From: an uncultured Acidimicrobiales bacterium
Lineage (GTDB): Bacteria; Actinomycetota; Acidimicrobiia; Acidimicrobiales; SZUA-35
DNA length: 64,000 nt
Assembly: GCA_938021675.1 (NCBI GenBank)
Contig: CALIFY010000007.1
Coordinates: forward strand, 1 to 64,000
Direction: 5' to 3'
In this document: piece by piece, positions 43,931 through 52,254 of the stretch
Layout of the letters: the number at the start of each line of letters is the position of its first letter
Numbering within the stretch: the first letter of the stretch is position 1
The notes under the pieces: model-generated
Told to the model about the DNA's origin: nothing
Seen by the model: only the letters and a program-made list of their open reading frames with translations
The model's database searches: none
Position numbers and translations under genes: made by a program

Positions 43931-45349
43931 GTGGTCATCCCGAACGTATTGGCGGAGCGGTATCCCAGCGGGGAGATGACCGCCATCTTTGACCAGAGCG
44001 CTCGCATTATTGTGGAGCGGCAATTCTGGGTGGCGGTCCTGAAGGCGCAGATTGCGCTCGGGCTTGACGTAGATCAGTCCTCGGTCGATGACTACGAATC
44101 GGTTGTCGACCAGGTCGATTTGGCTGCCATCGAGCGAAGAGAGCGGGAGACGAAGCATGACGTCAAAGCCCGACTCGACGAATTCAGTGAGCTGGCAGGG
44201 CGGGAAGATGTACATAAGGGTCTGACGAGTCGAGACGTAACCGAGAACGTCGAGCGGTTGTTGGTATGGCGAGCGATGGAGCTCGTTGAGAGTCGAACGG
44301 TTGCGTTGCTGGCCGCGATCGCCGAGACCGCGGCGGAGTATGCCGCTCAGCCGATCGTCGGTCGGACCCATAACGTCCCGGCCCAACCAACGACAGTCGG
44401 TAAACGGTTCGCCCAGATTGGCGAAGAACTATTGGCCGCTCATCGACGGCTTGTTTCGGTTCGAGATGACTTTGCCATTCGAGGGGTAAAAGGGCCGGTG
44501 GGGACCCAACAAGATCAGATCGATCTCCTGGGTACCCCGGCTGCGGCTGAGAGACTTGAGATGATGGTTGCCGAATACCTCGGGGTGCCTCGGGTGCTTG
44601 GTGCGGTAGGACAGGTATATCCCCGGTCGCTCGATCTTGAGGTCGTGTCGGCACTTGCTCAGATCGGGTCGGCGCCGGCGAACCTGGCGCTTACCGTCCG
44701 GCTTATGGCGGGCCATGACCTAGCGACTGAAGGATTCCTTCCTGGCCAGGTCGGCTCGTCGGCCATGCCACACAAGATGAATACCCGATCCTGTGAGCGA
44801 ATAAATGGCCTGTTTACCATCCTCCGCGGCCACGTGACGATGGCCGCTGGTCTGGCTGGAGATCAATGGAGCGAGGGCGATGTTGCGTGCTCCGTAGTGC
44901 GGCGCGTTCTGCTGCCCGATGTGTTCTTTGCCATAGACGGAATCATGGAGACGACGTTTGCTGTCCTTCGAGGGTTCGGCGTGTTTCCTCAGGTCATCGA
45001 CCAGGAACTCCGTCGGTACCTACCGTTTCTCGCCACGACAAAGCTGTTGCTTCACGCCACCAAACATGGCCTCGGACGTGAACAGGCGCACGAGCTGGTC
45101 AAGGAACATGCCGTCGCAACCGCGCTGGCCATGCGGGCTGGTACCGGTGATGGCGCCGGATTGGTCGAGGCGTTGGGCCTCGATGAACGATTTCCCGGCA
45201 CGGAGGACGAGCTGGCAAGACTCGTTGACGAGCCGGCCGAGCTTCTCGGGTCTGCCGACGAACAGGTTCAGCGGTTCTGCGCAGAAGTCTCAGCACTGGT
45301 GGCCGATAGGCCAAAAGAGGCGAAGTACCGAGGCGCCGACATCGTATAA
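43931..45349 (+). CDS. purB: Adenylosuccinate lyase
   Basis: 472 residues of the fumarase/aspartase superfamily. Signatures are KGLTSRDVTENVERLLVWRA, QPIVGRTHNVPAQPTTVGKR (catalytic His) and the Ser loop VGSSAMPHKMNTRSCERING. It splits adenylosuccinate to AMP and also acts on SAICAR in purine synthesis. GTG 43931 is the likely start, with GAGG six bases upstream. A terminator follows. Confidence 0.96.
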   Translation: MVIPNVLAERYPSGEMTAIFDQSARIIVERQFWVAVLKAQIALGLDVDQSSVDDYESVVDQVDLAAIERRERETKHDVKARLDEFSELAGREDVHKGLTSRDVTENVERLLVWRAMELVESRTVALLAAIAETAAEYAAQPIVGRTHNVPAQPTTVGKRFAQIGEELLAAHRRLVSVRDDFAIRGVKGPVGTQQDQIDLLGTPAAAERLEMMVAEYLGVPRVLGAVGQVYPRSLDLEVVSALAQIGSAPANLALTVRLMAGHDLATEGFLPGQVGSSAMPHKMNTRSCERINGLFTILRGHVTMAAGLAGDQWSEGDVACSVVRRVLLPDVFFAIDGIMETTFAVLRGFGVFPQVIDQELRRYLPFLATTKLLLHATKHGLGREQAHELVKEHAVATALAMRAGTGDGAGLVEALGLDERFPGTEDELARLVDEPAELLGSADEQVQRFCAEVSALVADRPKEAKYRGADIV

Positions 45350-45421
45350 AGAGGCAGGCGTCATCTAGAGGGACAGACGAGGTCTAACCGGCTCTATAGA
45401 GAGAACTGCGGCCAGAACGAG

Positions 45422-45459
45422 AACCACCCGCCACCCGGGAACAGGAGCGGCGGGTGGTT
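45422..45459. terminator. Hairpin terminator between convergent purB and the 45.5-kb gene
   Basis: An 11-bp perfect stem, AACCACCCGCC / GGCGGGTGGTT, with a 16-base loop. It lies between two genes that converge, so it may stop transcription from both sides. Confidence 0.75.
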
Positions 45460-45501
45460 ATCTGGCAACTTGGTCTGCTTGAGCAGACCTCAAACAGCCG
45501 A

Positions 45502-45909
45502 TCAAGCGGCGCGGCTGATGCCAGCCCTTTTAAGAACCGCAGCGGGAACGCCAATCTGGCGGAACGCAGCGTAGGTAATACCCTTTCGTTCGGCATAGCC
45601 CTTCGCCACTTGAGTGAACTCGTCTTCTAGTTCGACAATGTCGATGCCATTGTCCATCTGCTCTCTCTCTTCGGTCAGATCGAGCTGTTCTTGGGTGAGC
45701 TGAAGGCGCTTGAGTGGATCGGCCTCTTCGAGTTCGATTTCGATCTTCTCTAGGCGTCGGTCGATGGACTCTGTGGTCCGCTTACGGCCTCGCTTCGGCT
45801 TCGAAGATTCAAGTGCTTCCAGGTACGCACGAACCTGGCGCCCTTCTGCACGGCCCACTGCTAGGGCTTGTTTGTGGTTGTCTGTCATCTGTGACTTTTT
45901 TGTTGCCAT
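45502..45909 (-). CDS. Conserved coiled-coil protein of unknown function
   Basis: 135 residues. A basic N-terminus (KPKRGRKRTTESIDRRLEKI) precedes a charged coiled coil (IELEEADPLKRLQLTQEQLD) and a C-terminal helical motif GITYAAFRQIGVPAAVLKRA. The last part resembles a C-terminus seen in uncharacterised actinobacterial proteins and could bind DNA. AGGATT lies about ten bases before ATG 45909. No function assigned. Confidence 0.75.
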   Translation of the reverse strand: MATKKSQMTDNHKQALAVGRAEGRQVRAYLEALESSKPKRGRKRTTESIDRRLEKIEIELEEADPLKRLQLTQEQLDLTEEREQMDNGIDIVELEDEFTQVAKGYAERKGITYAAFRQIGVPAAVLKRAGISRAA

Positions 45910-46484
45910 GGTTCGCTAATCCTACTCTCAAAATTTGAACGGGCTGTTGATAGGGGGTAACTCGTCGAGGGCGTTCCGGGCTGAGCCTGGTGAGCCGGGA
46001 GGTCCAAGGCAGGCAAGCCGTCGACCTCTGGCATCCGAAGTTTCTTACATTAAAGAACAAATCGGACGATCTCGTCGGTATCTTAATGGCTAGTTGAGCC
46101 ATTGGTGGTTAACCATAATAGAAGTTGGCCACCTGATCTATTCGACGTTGGGAACGTACACCTATGGCGCAGCGCCTACTATCCGGCGGCTGAGAGGATC
46201 GCAGCCGGGTTTGGGTCGGCTCCTATAGCGCCGTCGTGCTTGGCGGTTAGGGATCTTTGCAGTGCGGGAGACGGGCGGGAATACCGTTTCGTGGTGGCGG
46301 GTTCATCAATGGCGGTCATGGATGGACACGCAGATGCCATGCGCTAATTGTCTCCAATACAAGAAAGTGCACTTGGTTGCGTGCTGTACATTGTCGGCAG
46401 TTTGATTCCGTAATGAGGCTGATGGCCTAGGTCGGCGTGCCAAAATGCGCCTCGCCCGCTCCGAAGAGCGGGCGAGTGATCCGG
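45910..46484. other. Gene-poor stretch before the tRNA cluster
   Basis: About 575 bases. One 81-codon reading frame (46102-46347, plus strand) is possible but has no ribosome site and no recognisable features. I see no RNA gene or repeat. Confidence 0.4.
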
Positions 46485-46557
46485 TGGTCGGGACCGGCGT
46501 CGATCCGGTGACCTACCGCTTTTCAGGCGGCCGCTCTACCAACTGAGCTACCCGACC
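46485..46557 (-). tRNA. tRNA-Phe(GAA)
   Basis: 73-base cloverleaf: acceptor GGTCGGG / CCCGACC with A discriminator, D-arm GCTCAGTTGGTAGAGC, anticodon loop CTGAAAA giving GAA, T-arm CCGGATCGACGCCGG. CCA is not encoded. It is the last of three tRNAs read leftwards. Confidence 0.95.
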
Positions 46558-46571
46558 ATGTCGAATTCCAG

Positions 46572-46608
46572 CCGCATGAATGGAGAAGGTCTTTCTCCAT
46601 TCATGCGG
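46572..46608. repeat. Perfect 16-bp hairpin between tRNA-Asp and tRNA-Phe
   Basis: CCGCATGAATGGAGAA and its exact complement TTCTCCATTCATGCGG flank a five-base loop. There is no T-run, so it may be a processing element or a small mobile hairpin and not an intrinsic terminator. Confidence 0.85.
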
Positions 46609-46619
46609 TGGATCCAACG

Positions 46620-46694
46620 CGGTCCCGACGAGATTTGAACTCGCGACCTCCGCCTTGACAGGGCGGCGTGCACTCCAGACTGCACTACGGGACC
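46620..46694 (-). tRNA. tRNA-Asp(GTC)
   Basis: 75-base cloverleaf: acceptor GGTCCCG / CGGGACC with G discriminator, anticodon arm CCGCC-CTGTCAA-GGCGG giving GTC, T-arm GCGAGTTCAAATCTCGT. CCA is not encoded. Confidence 0.95.
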
Positions 46695-46714
46695 TGGGCA
46701 TTGAATTTGGCTAG

Positions 46715-46787
46715 TACCCCCAACGGGATTTGAACCCGTGTTACCTGCGTGAAAGGCAGGCGTCCTAGGCCGCTGAACGATGGGGGC
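46715..46787 (-). tRNA. tRNA-Glu(TTC)
   Basis: 73-base cloverleaf: acceptor GCCCCCA / TGGGGGT with A discriminator, anticodon arm CCTGC-CTTTCAC-GCAGG giving TTC, T-arm ACGGGTTCAAATCCCGT. First of the three tRNAs in the direction of transcription. Confidence 0.94.
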
Positions 46788-46952
46788 CGAATTGTCTTAC
46801 ACACTCGAACCGACGAATCGATCACCCACGAGGGCTGCATCAATGTATCAGCTTCTCCTCAAACGCGCACCGTTATTTGATGGCCCGGAGCGCATCGATC
46901 GGCCCGGAGGGAGTGTCTGAGACGAACGGCTGCCGATAGTGGGCCGGTGGAG

Positions 46953-47453
46953 CTACGGAGTCGACTCGTCTTCGGGGTCCGGTAGCGAAGTTGTCAGCGC
47001 CTCGACAATATTGTGGACGAGCTCTCCCAGGTAGCGGTAAAGCATGTGGCTGTCGATGTTCGGGTCATCCGAATCGATGTCGTAGTCGTCTTCGGACACA
47101 TCCAACATCGTGCCCAACACCAGCCGCAGGTCGTTGAGTACCCCCATCCACGCTGAGAGTTCGTCCTCGGTCAACCGGTCCTTCGACGCTGTGCTTCGAA
47201 TCAACTCGACGGCATCTCGCCGCTTGTCGATCAGTTGTTGACGGGCGAAGACCTGATACCCGGCGTCTCGTTCGGGATCCTCGGGGTACGCGGTTGGGAA
47301 GAGGCGACGAGTCTCCGGAAGGTCGGTATCGAGCAGGTCATCGAGCTGTTGGGCCAGCGTCACGATCCCGTGGCGGGCTTCTTGGGAAAGCTTCACCGCA
47401 TACGAACCGTCGTCGAGCGGAACGAACAAAAGATGGCGGCGAAATAGAGGCAT
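46953..47453 (-). CDS. DUF2017 family protein
   Basis: 166 residues from ATG 47453. Mostly helical, with LSQEARHGIVTLAQQLDDLL, RRLFPTAYPEDPERDAGYQV and a C-terminal MLYRYLGELVHNIVEALTTS. In actinobacteria DUF2017 proteins are regularly encoded directly after clpS, as here with seven bases between the genes. That conservation suggests a role near ClpS-dependent proteolysis, but no activity is known to me. Confidence 0.82.
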   Translation of the reverse strand: MPLFRRHLLFVPLDDGSYAVKLSQEARHGIVTLAQQLDDLLDTDLPETRRLFPTAYPEDPERDAGYQVFARQQLIDKRRDAVELIRSTASKDRLTEDELSAWMGVLNDLRLVLGTMLDVSEDDYDIDSDDPNIDSHMLYRYLGELVHNIVEALTTSLPDPEDESTP

Positions 47454-47460
47454 CGGTCGA

Positions 47461-47760
47461 CTACTTGTCGTGTTCCATGGTGGCCCAGAGGCCATGGCTG
47501 TGTAGGCGGTTGACGTCGCGTTCCGCCTCGAACCTCGTGCCGTTGGAGACCACAGCTCGACCTTTCTCATGGACGTCGAGCATCAGGCGATTTGCCTTTT
47601 CCTCGCTGAATCCGAACACTTTTCGGAAGACGAAAGCCACATAGCTCATGAGGTTGATCGGGTCATTCCAGACAAGGACGATCCACGGACGGTCCGCGTC
47701 GGTCGTTTCTTCGGTGCCCAGATCGATCTGTGGCTCCTGCACCTCAAGCGGTGTGCCCAT
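47461..47760 (-). CDS. clpS: Clp protease adaptor ClpS
   Basis: 99 residues. Conserved parts are PWIVLVWNDPINLMSYVAFV with the N-degron pocket residues (ND, then M), FGFSEEKANRLMLDVHEKGR with the H pocket residue, and a C-terminal LHSHGLWATMEH. It delivers N-end-rule substrates to ClpCP or ClpAP. It is followed by DUF2017 and lies four bases after ctaA ends upstream on the same strand. Confidence 0.94.
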   Translation of the reverse strand: MGTPLEVQEPQIDLGTEETTDADRPWIVLVWNDPINLMSYVAFVFRKVFGFSEEKANRLMLDVHEKGRAVVSNGTRFEAERDVNRLHSHGLWATMEHDK

Positions 47761-47764
47761 CGTT

Positions 47765-48715
47765 CTATTCTGGCAGATCGACTGCCGAATGCCCCGTGCG
47801 GTCCGTTCCTAAGACCGATTCGACTGGGTGCTCGAACAGTTGGAGGTAGGTCAGCACGGCGAGGGTCCAAACGAGTATGGCGCCGAGAATGTGGGCAGCC
47901 ACTATCGCTGCTGGCACGCCGAGCGCGAATTGAACGTATCCGATCGCCCCTTGCCCGACGGTGGAAACGAGTAACAAGCGAGCCGATCTGATGAGCTGAC
48001 CCTGAGCGGCCAGAAGGAGTAGGAGTACCACTACCGAAGTGACGAGGCACCAGGCGGCAACGCTGTGTATTCGGGCCACGTCCGTCAACTCGAATGGGAG
48101 TCGACTGGCCCGTGAGTCGCCGCTGTTTGGTCCTGTGCCGGTCACTACTGTCCCGGTAAGCAACACGATGGTGGAAAGAGCGATCGATGCCCGTCCGACC
48201 CGGACCGTTCGGCGATCGACGATCGGCCGTGTCGGGGTTGGTGCTCGGCCGGAACGATCCCACAGTACGACGGCGTTCCACAACAACACCATCGATAGTA
48301 GAAAGTGGCCGGCGACGACCATCGGGTGGAGGTCGGCCAGTACCGTCACCGCTCCAAGGAGGATCTGAGCCACGACGCCGGCAACCAATCCCCACGCCCA
48401 ACGGATTAGATCCGGTCGCCGTGGTACCCGGCGATACGCCGAGAGGACAGCGGCGATGGTGGCCACGGCCACGACACCGGAGATCAGCCGATTTCCGAAC
48501 TCGATCCAGCCGTGGAGTTCCCATTCCGGCAGGAATCGGTCGTCGTTGCAGGTCGGCCAGTCCTCGCAACCGAGGCCGGCCTCGGTGAGCCGAACCGCCG
48601 CGCCCGATAGCACGATCAGTGCCAGGAACGTGCCAGCGATGGCTACCACCCGCCGGTATCGATGCGGGGATACGGTTCGATGCCAGGCCTGGACCTTCGT
48701 CGCTGCAACGGTCAT
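47765..48715 (-). CDS. ctaA: Heme A synthase (COX15/CtaA)
   Basis: 316 residues with eight hydrophobic helices. It has AAVRLTEAGLGCEDWPTCND, ELHGWIEFGNRLISG, AGHFLLSMVLLWNAVVLWD, ARIHSVAAWCLVTSVVVLL and AAHILGAILVWTLAV, whose His residues bind heme. It oxidises heme O to heme A for the oxidase encoded downstream. GAGGAG lies five bases before ATG 48715. It diverges from ctaB, which makes heme O. Confidence 0.93.
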   Translation of the reverse strand: MTVAATKVQAWHRTVSPHRYRRVVAIAGTFLALIVLSGAAVRLTEAGLGCEDWPTCNDDRFLPEWELHGWIEFGNRLISGVVAVATIAAVLSAYRRVPRRPDLIRWAWGLVAGVVAQILLGAVTVLADLHPMVVAGHFLLSMVLLWNAVVLWDRSGRAPTPTRPIVDRRTVRVGRASIALSTIVLLTGTVVTGTGPNSGDSRASRLPFELTDVARIHSVAAWCLVTSVVVLLLLLAAQGQLIRSARLLLVSTVGQGAIGYVQFALGVPAAIVAAHILGAILVWTLAVLTYLQLFEHPVESVLGTDRTGHSAVDLPE

Positions 48716-48884
48716 GGGGGCTCCTCGGTACTCATCGCCTGCGCGTTCCGCCTGGTGAGTTCGATCGACCCTACCGCCGGCCGACGGCCCGAACCGAACC
48801 GACTTCGGTGGGGCCCAGTTGACACTCATGTCACACCACAGCCGTTGAGGCCGCTACAACGGCTTGAACCCAGTACGCTCTCCC

Positions 48885-49790
48885 GTGGTGCTAATAGCTG
48901 CCCCTGCGCGGTATCGAGTTCGGGCCTTCGTCGCATTGACGAAGCCCCGAATCATCGAACTTCTACTCGTTTCCACCGTTCCCACGATGGTGGTCGCTAA
49001 TCGCGGCCTGCCTTCGCTCTGGTTGATGGTGGCAACGGTGGTTGGCGGGACCCTTGCCGCAGGTGGCGCAAACGCCTACAACATGTACGTCGATCGGGAT
49101 ATCGATGCGATCATGGAGCGGACGAAGGGCCGCCCGCTGGTAACCGGTGAGGTTTCCCCGTCGGAGGCGTTGGCCTTCGCCACCGTGGTTGAAGCGCTGG
49201 CTTTTGTCTGGCTCGCGGTGTTCGTCAATGTATTGTCGGCTGTCCTCGCGTTGGCTGCCTGCGCCTTTTATGTCGTGGTGTACACCATTTGGCTGAAACG
49301 AACCTCTACGCAGAACATCGTGATCGGTGGTGCCGCCGGCGCAGTGCCAGTACTGATCGGGTGGTCATCGGTAACCGGGGAGGTCGGTTGGGCAGCCGTC
49401 TTGTTGTTCGGCGTAGTCTTCTTTTGGACGCCGCCGCACTTCTGGGCCCTTGCCATTAAATATGAGGCCGACTACGCCGCGGCGTCCGTACCGATGATGC
49501 CGGTTGTACAGGGTCACAAATCGACAGCCACGCAGATGGCTCTCTACTCCATCGTGGTATGGGTACTCACCATCGCGTTCTGGGTCGTCGACGACCGAGG
49601 ATGGATCTATTTTTTGACCTCGATGGTGGTTGGGGCATTGTTCACCGGCGGGGCCGTGCGGTTGCGAGGATTGACCGATCCCGTTCAGCAGGCAAAAGAG
49701 TCGATTCGTTACTTCCAATTTTCGATCACCCACCTCACCGTGTTGTTTGCGTCCTTGGCCGTCGATCAGCTCGTCGGATGGGGAGTATGA
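48885..49790 (+). CDS. ctaB: Heme O synthase (protoheme IX farnesyltransferase)
   Basis: 301 residues of the UbiA superfamily. NAYNMYVDRDIDAIMERTKG is the first prenyl-diphosphate Asp site. VIGGAAGAVPVLIGWSSVTG, FFWTPPHFWALAIKYEADYA and nine hydrophobic helices follow. It adds farnesyl to heme B. TACGCT lies five bases before GTG 48885 (eight before GTG 48888). It opens the rightward oxidase operon; the ligand-less subunit I paralogue begins about 130 bases on. Confidence 0.93.
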   Translation: MVLIAAPARYRVRAFVALTKPRIIELLLVSTVPTMVVANRGLPSLWLMVATVVGGTLAAGGANAYNMYVDRDIDAIMERTKGRPLVTGEVSPSEALAFATVVEALAFVWLAVFVNVLSAVLALAACAFYVVVYTIWLKRTSTQNIVIGGAAGAVPVLIGWSSVTGEVGWAAVLLFGVVFFWTPPHFWALAIKYEADYAAASVPMMPVVQGHKSTATQMALYSIVVWVLTIAFWVVDDRGWIYFLTSMVVGALFTGGAVRLRGLTDPVQQAKESIRYFQFSITHLTVLFASLAVDQLVGWGV

Positions 49791-49917
49791 CGTTTTCGAT
49801 TTCCACGCTCGCGGCCGGTTACAGTACGTGGCCGCAGTACCGCAAGACTTTCTTCGCGTCGTCCACTCTGCGATCGGCGCAGTATGTCCACCCGTCCTCG
49901 ACCCCACGGTTGCGCGC

Positions 49918-51633
49918 ATGGCACTAACGGAAACACGGCCGGAGACCGGCGCCCTCGATAGCACTGTCGCAGCAGCGGCACCTACCACCATCGATGGAGT
50001 GCTCGGCACCGGCGAACACAAGACGATAGGCCGCGTCTATCTCGGCGGCGGGGTCATCGGTTTGATCGGCGCGCTGGTCGTTGGCGTGATCGCCGTATTT
50101 ATGTCCAACAACCTGGACAACCTCGGCGCCGACCAGACCGACATGCTGGCCAACCTGTGGTCGTTAGGCCGAGACTTGGCTCTCTTTGGTGGCCTTGTCC
50201 CGATCTTTGTCGGGTTGGCGATCTACCTCGTTCCGCTACAGGTGGGCGCCCCGAGCTTGGCCTTTGCCCGTGGTGCGGCGGCCTCGCTGTGGACGTGGAT
50301 GCTCGGCACCGGGTTATTGGTATTGGCCTACGTCCTAAATGGTGGCCCCGGCGGCTTGCGGAAAGATTCGGTCGTTCTGTGGGCCGCAGCGTTGGCCATG
50401 ATGGTCGGAGCGCTCGTCTGGGCCATGATCTGTATTTCGGTTACCGTTCTCGGGGCACGAACTCAGGGCATGACCCTTGAGCGGGTTCCGTTGACCACCT
50501 GGGCCTTCTTCGTCTTCTCGCTCGTCGGTGTACTCAGCCTTCCGATCCTCATGGGTGAACTTCTGCTCGCCTTCTTGCGGATCCGGTTCCTGCATGTGCC
50601 GATCGCCGAGAGCGCCTCGCTGACCACGATCATGGACGGGCAATACCTCGCCCCCGCCGTCTACTGGCTCGGCATACCGGTATTGGGTATGGCGGTCGAC
50701 ATCATCGGCGTGCACAGCGAACGCCCCGCGATCTATCACCGATCGATCATGGCCGCTATCGGCGTGTTCGGAATCCTGACCTATGGCGCCGACATCGTCG
50801 GCTTGGCGTCGGTCCGTACCGGTGGCGTAGATTTCGACAACGGGTTCTTCGTCGGCGGGATGATCGCCGTCATCGTGCCGGTCTTGGTCACGCTCGTCCT
50901 CGCCGGACAATCGCTTCGCAGCGGCGTATTCCGGTTGCGGACCGCCCTCGTCGGCGTTCTTCTCGCCGGCCTTCTCTTGTTGTTGGCCACTACCGTCTCG
51001 CTACTCGGTCTCATCGAGCCGATCATGCGACTGCTCGACGACGCATCGCCGGGGAGCGTTGACCTAAGCCAGACGCTAATTCTGAACGGCACCCGATTCC
51101 ACGAAGGGATCCGAGCACTACTGCTGGGCTCTGCGTTGTTGGCGGTCATCGGGGCGCTGCACCATTGGGCAACTAAGATCTGGGGACGTCAGCTTTCCGA
51201 GCCGCTCGGTCTGCTGAGCCTTCTTGCCACCGCTGGCGGATCGGTTGTGTGGGCGACCGGTGAGATTTTGGCCGGATTCGACGATCAGCCATGGCTTCCC
51301 GCTCGATCAACGGACGACTTCTCCGCCGGTCTCGGAGCACTTGGTTTGGTTGGAGCGGTCGTGCTGGCCGTCGCCGCGGTCTCGCTCGGTGTCAACATGG
51401 CGATCAGTCTCGTGAGTTCAAAGCCTGCCGGGTCCTCTTCCAGCCCGTGGAGCGGTGTCACCCTTGAGTGGGCCACATCGTCTCCGCCGCCTGTCGGCAA
51501 CTTTCCTGCGCCGCCAATCGTTGCTTCTGCCACCCCGCTGTTAGACGAGCTGATGTTCGATGGCGAGGAACCGACCAACGAAATCTCGACCGAGGGCGCC
51601 GCCGCTTCCGTCACACAAGGAGACACTGCGTGA
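49918..51633 (+). CDS. Subunit I-like oxidase paralogue lacking all heme and copper ligands
   Basis: 571 residues and about twelve helices, alignable end to end with the CtaD encoded at 54.4 kb: YLVPLQVGAPSLAFARGAAA here against FLMPLQVGARDVAFPRINAF there, and PWSGVTLEWATSSPPP against PWDGRTIEWSIQSPAP near the C-termini. The metal ligands are gone: the helix II MHG region reads SLGRD, HPEVY reads IPVLG, the HH pair is absent (LTYGAD), the proton-channel Lys is lost, and HFHYV is replaced by EGIRA. It cannot bind heme a, heme a3 or CuB in the known way. I infer a structural or assembly role. It ends in a TGATG overlap with the next gene. Confidence 0.8.
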   Translation: MALTETRPETGALDSTVAAAAPTTIDGVLGTGEHKTIGRVYLGGGVIGLIGALVVGVIAVFMSNNLDNLGADQTDMLANLWSLGRDLALFGGLVPIFVGLAIYLVPLQVGAPSLAFARGAAASLWTWMLGTGLLVLAYVLNGGPGGLRKDSVVLWAAALAMMVGALVWAMICISVTVLGARTQGMTLERVPLTTWAFFVFSLVGVLSLPILMGELLLAFLRIRFLHVPIAESASLTTIMDGQYLAPAVYWLGIPVLGMAVDIIGVHSERPAIYHRSIMAAIGVFGILTYGADIVGLASVRTGGVDFDNGFFVGGMIAVIVPVLVTLVLAGQSLRSGVFRLRTALVGVLLAGLLLLLATTVSLLGLIEPIMRLLDDASPGSVDLSQTLILNGTRFHEGIRALLLGSALLAVIGALHHWATKIWGRQLSEPLGLLSLLATAGGSVVWATGEILAGFDDQPWLPARSTDDFSAGLGALGLVGAVVLAVAAVSLGVNMAISLVSSKPAGSSSSPWSGVTLEWATSSPPPVGNFPAPPIVASATPLLDELMFDGEEPTNEISTEGAAASVTQGDTA

Positions 51634-52247
51634 TGTCGACCGACGTGTCGTCATACGACCCAATCCCCGTCGATGTCGCCGTCGCCGAGCCGACGCGGCC
51701 GCGATTGTTGCTTCAAGGCACGAGCTTGGCCTCCGCCGCCATCGTGATGGGTTTTATGGGCCTTATCGCCGTCTACGTGGCGGAACGGGCCGAGTTCTTG
51801 GCTCGGGAAGAGCGATGGTTGCCCGATGGCGTCAGTATTCCGCTCACCCAGCCGAATTTCATGGGGCTCACCTTATGCCTTTCGGTGATCACCATTTGGT
51901 GGACGGTCCAGGCGGTACGAAACGATGATCGCGGGCATGCCTTCGTCGGCTATCTGCTCTCCTTGCTCTTTGCCTTTGCCTTCCTGGCCCAGACGGCCTA
52001 CTTGCTCACGCTGATGGAGCTTCAAATTCTGGTCGAGCCCCGGGCGGTGTTGTTCTTCGCCATTATTGGTTTGCATATGGCGTTGATGGTCGTGGCCATG
52101 GTCTTCGCCGTGGTGATGCTATTTCGTACACTCGGCGGCGAGTACTCGTCTCGGAACTACGAGGGCGTGCTGAGCGCTGCGTTGTTCTGGACGATGACCG
52201 TGGCCCTCTATGGCGTCTTGTGGTACGCCATCTACATCACCAAGTAG
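51633..52247 (+). CDS. Subunit III-like oxidase membrane protein
   Basis: 204 residues and five hydrophobic helices, resembling heme-copper oxidase subunit III but shorter than the ctaE product (for example FMGLTLCLSVITIWWTVQAV, LFFAIIGLHMALMVVAMVFA, ALFWTMTVALYGVLWYAIYI). Its ATG shares bases with the stop of the ligand-less subunit I paralogue (TGATG). The two probably form a pair parallel to CtaD/CtaE. Confidence 0.75.
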   Translation: MSTDVSSYDPIPVDVAVAEPTRPRLLLQGTSLASAAIVMGFMGLIAVYVAERAEFLAREERWLPDGVSIPLTQPNFMGLTLCLSVITIWWTVQAVRNDDRGHAFVGYLLSLLFAFAFLAQTAYLLTLMELQILVEPRAVLFFAIIGLHMALMVVAMVFAVVMLFRTLGGEYSSRNYEGVLSAALFWTMTVALYGVLWYAIYITK

Positions 52248-52254
52248 GTTCGAG

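Noticed and set aside
46102-46347. Possible 81-residue gene before the tRNA cluster
   Set aside because: No ribosome site, no TAnnnT at the leaderless distance, and no recognisable sequence; coding status is undecided, so it was left out.
47646-48569. 307-codon minus-strand frame over ctaA and clpS
   Set aside because: Arg/Ser-rich shadow in another frame of two clear genes.
49747-49917. N-terminal extension of the subunit I paralogue back to 49747
   Set aside because: The added 57 residues overlap ctaB and look non-coding; ATG 49918 gives a start aligned with CtaD.
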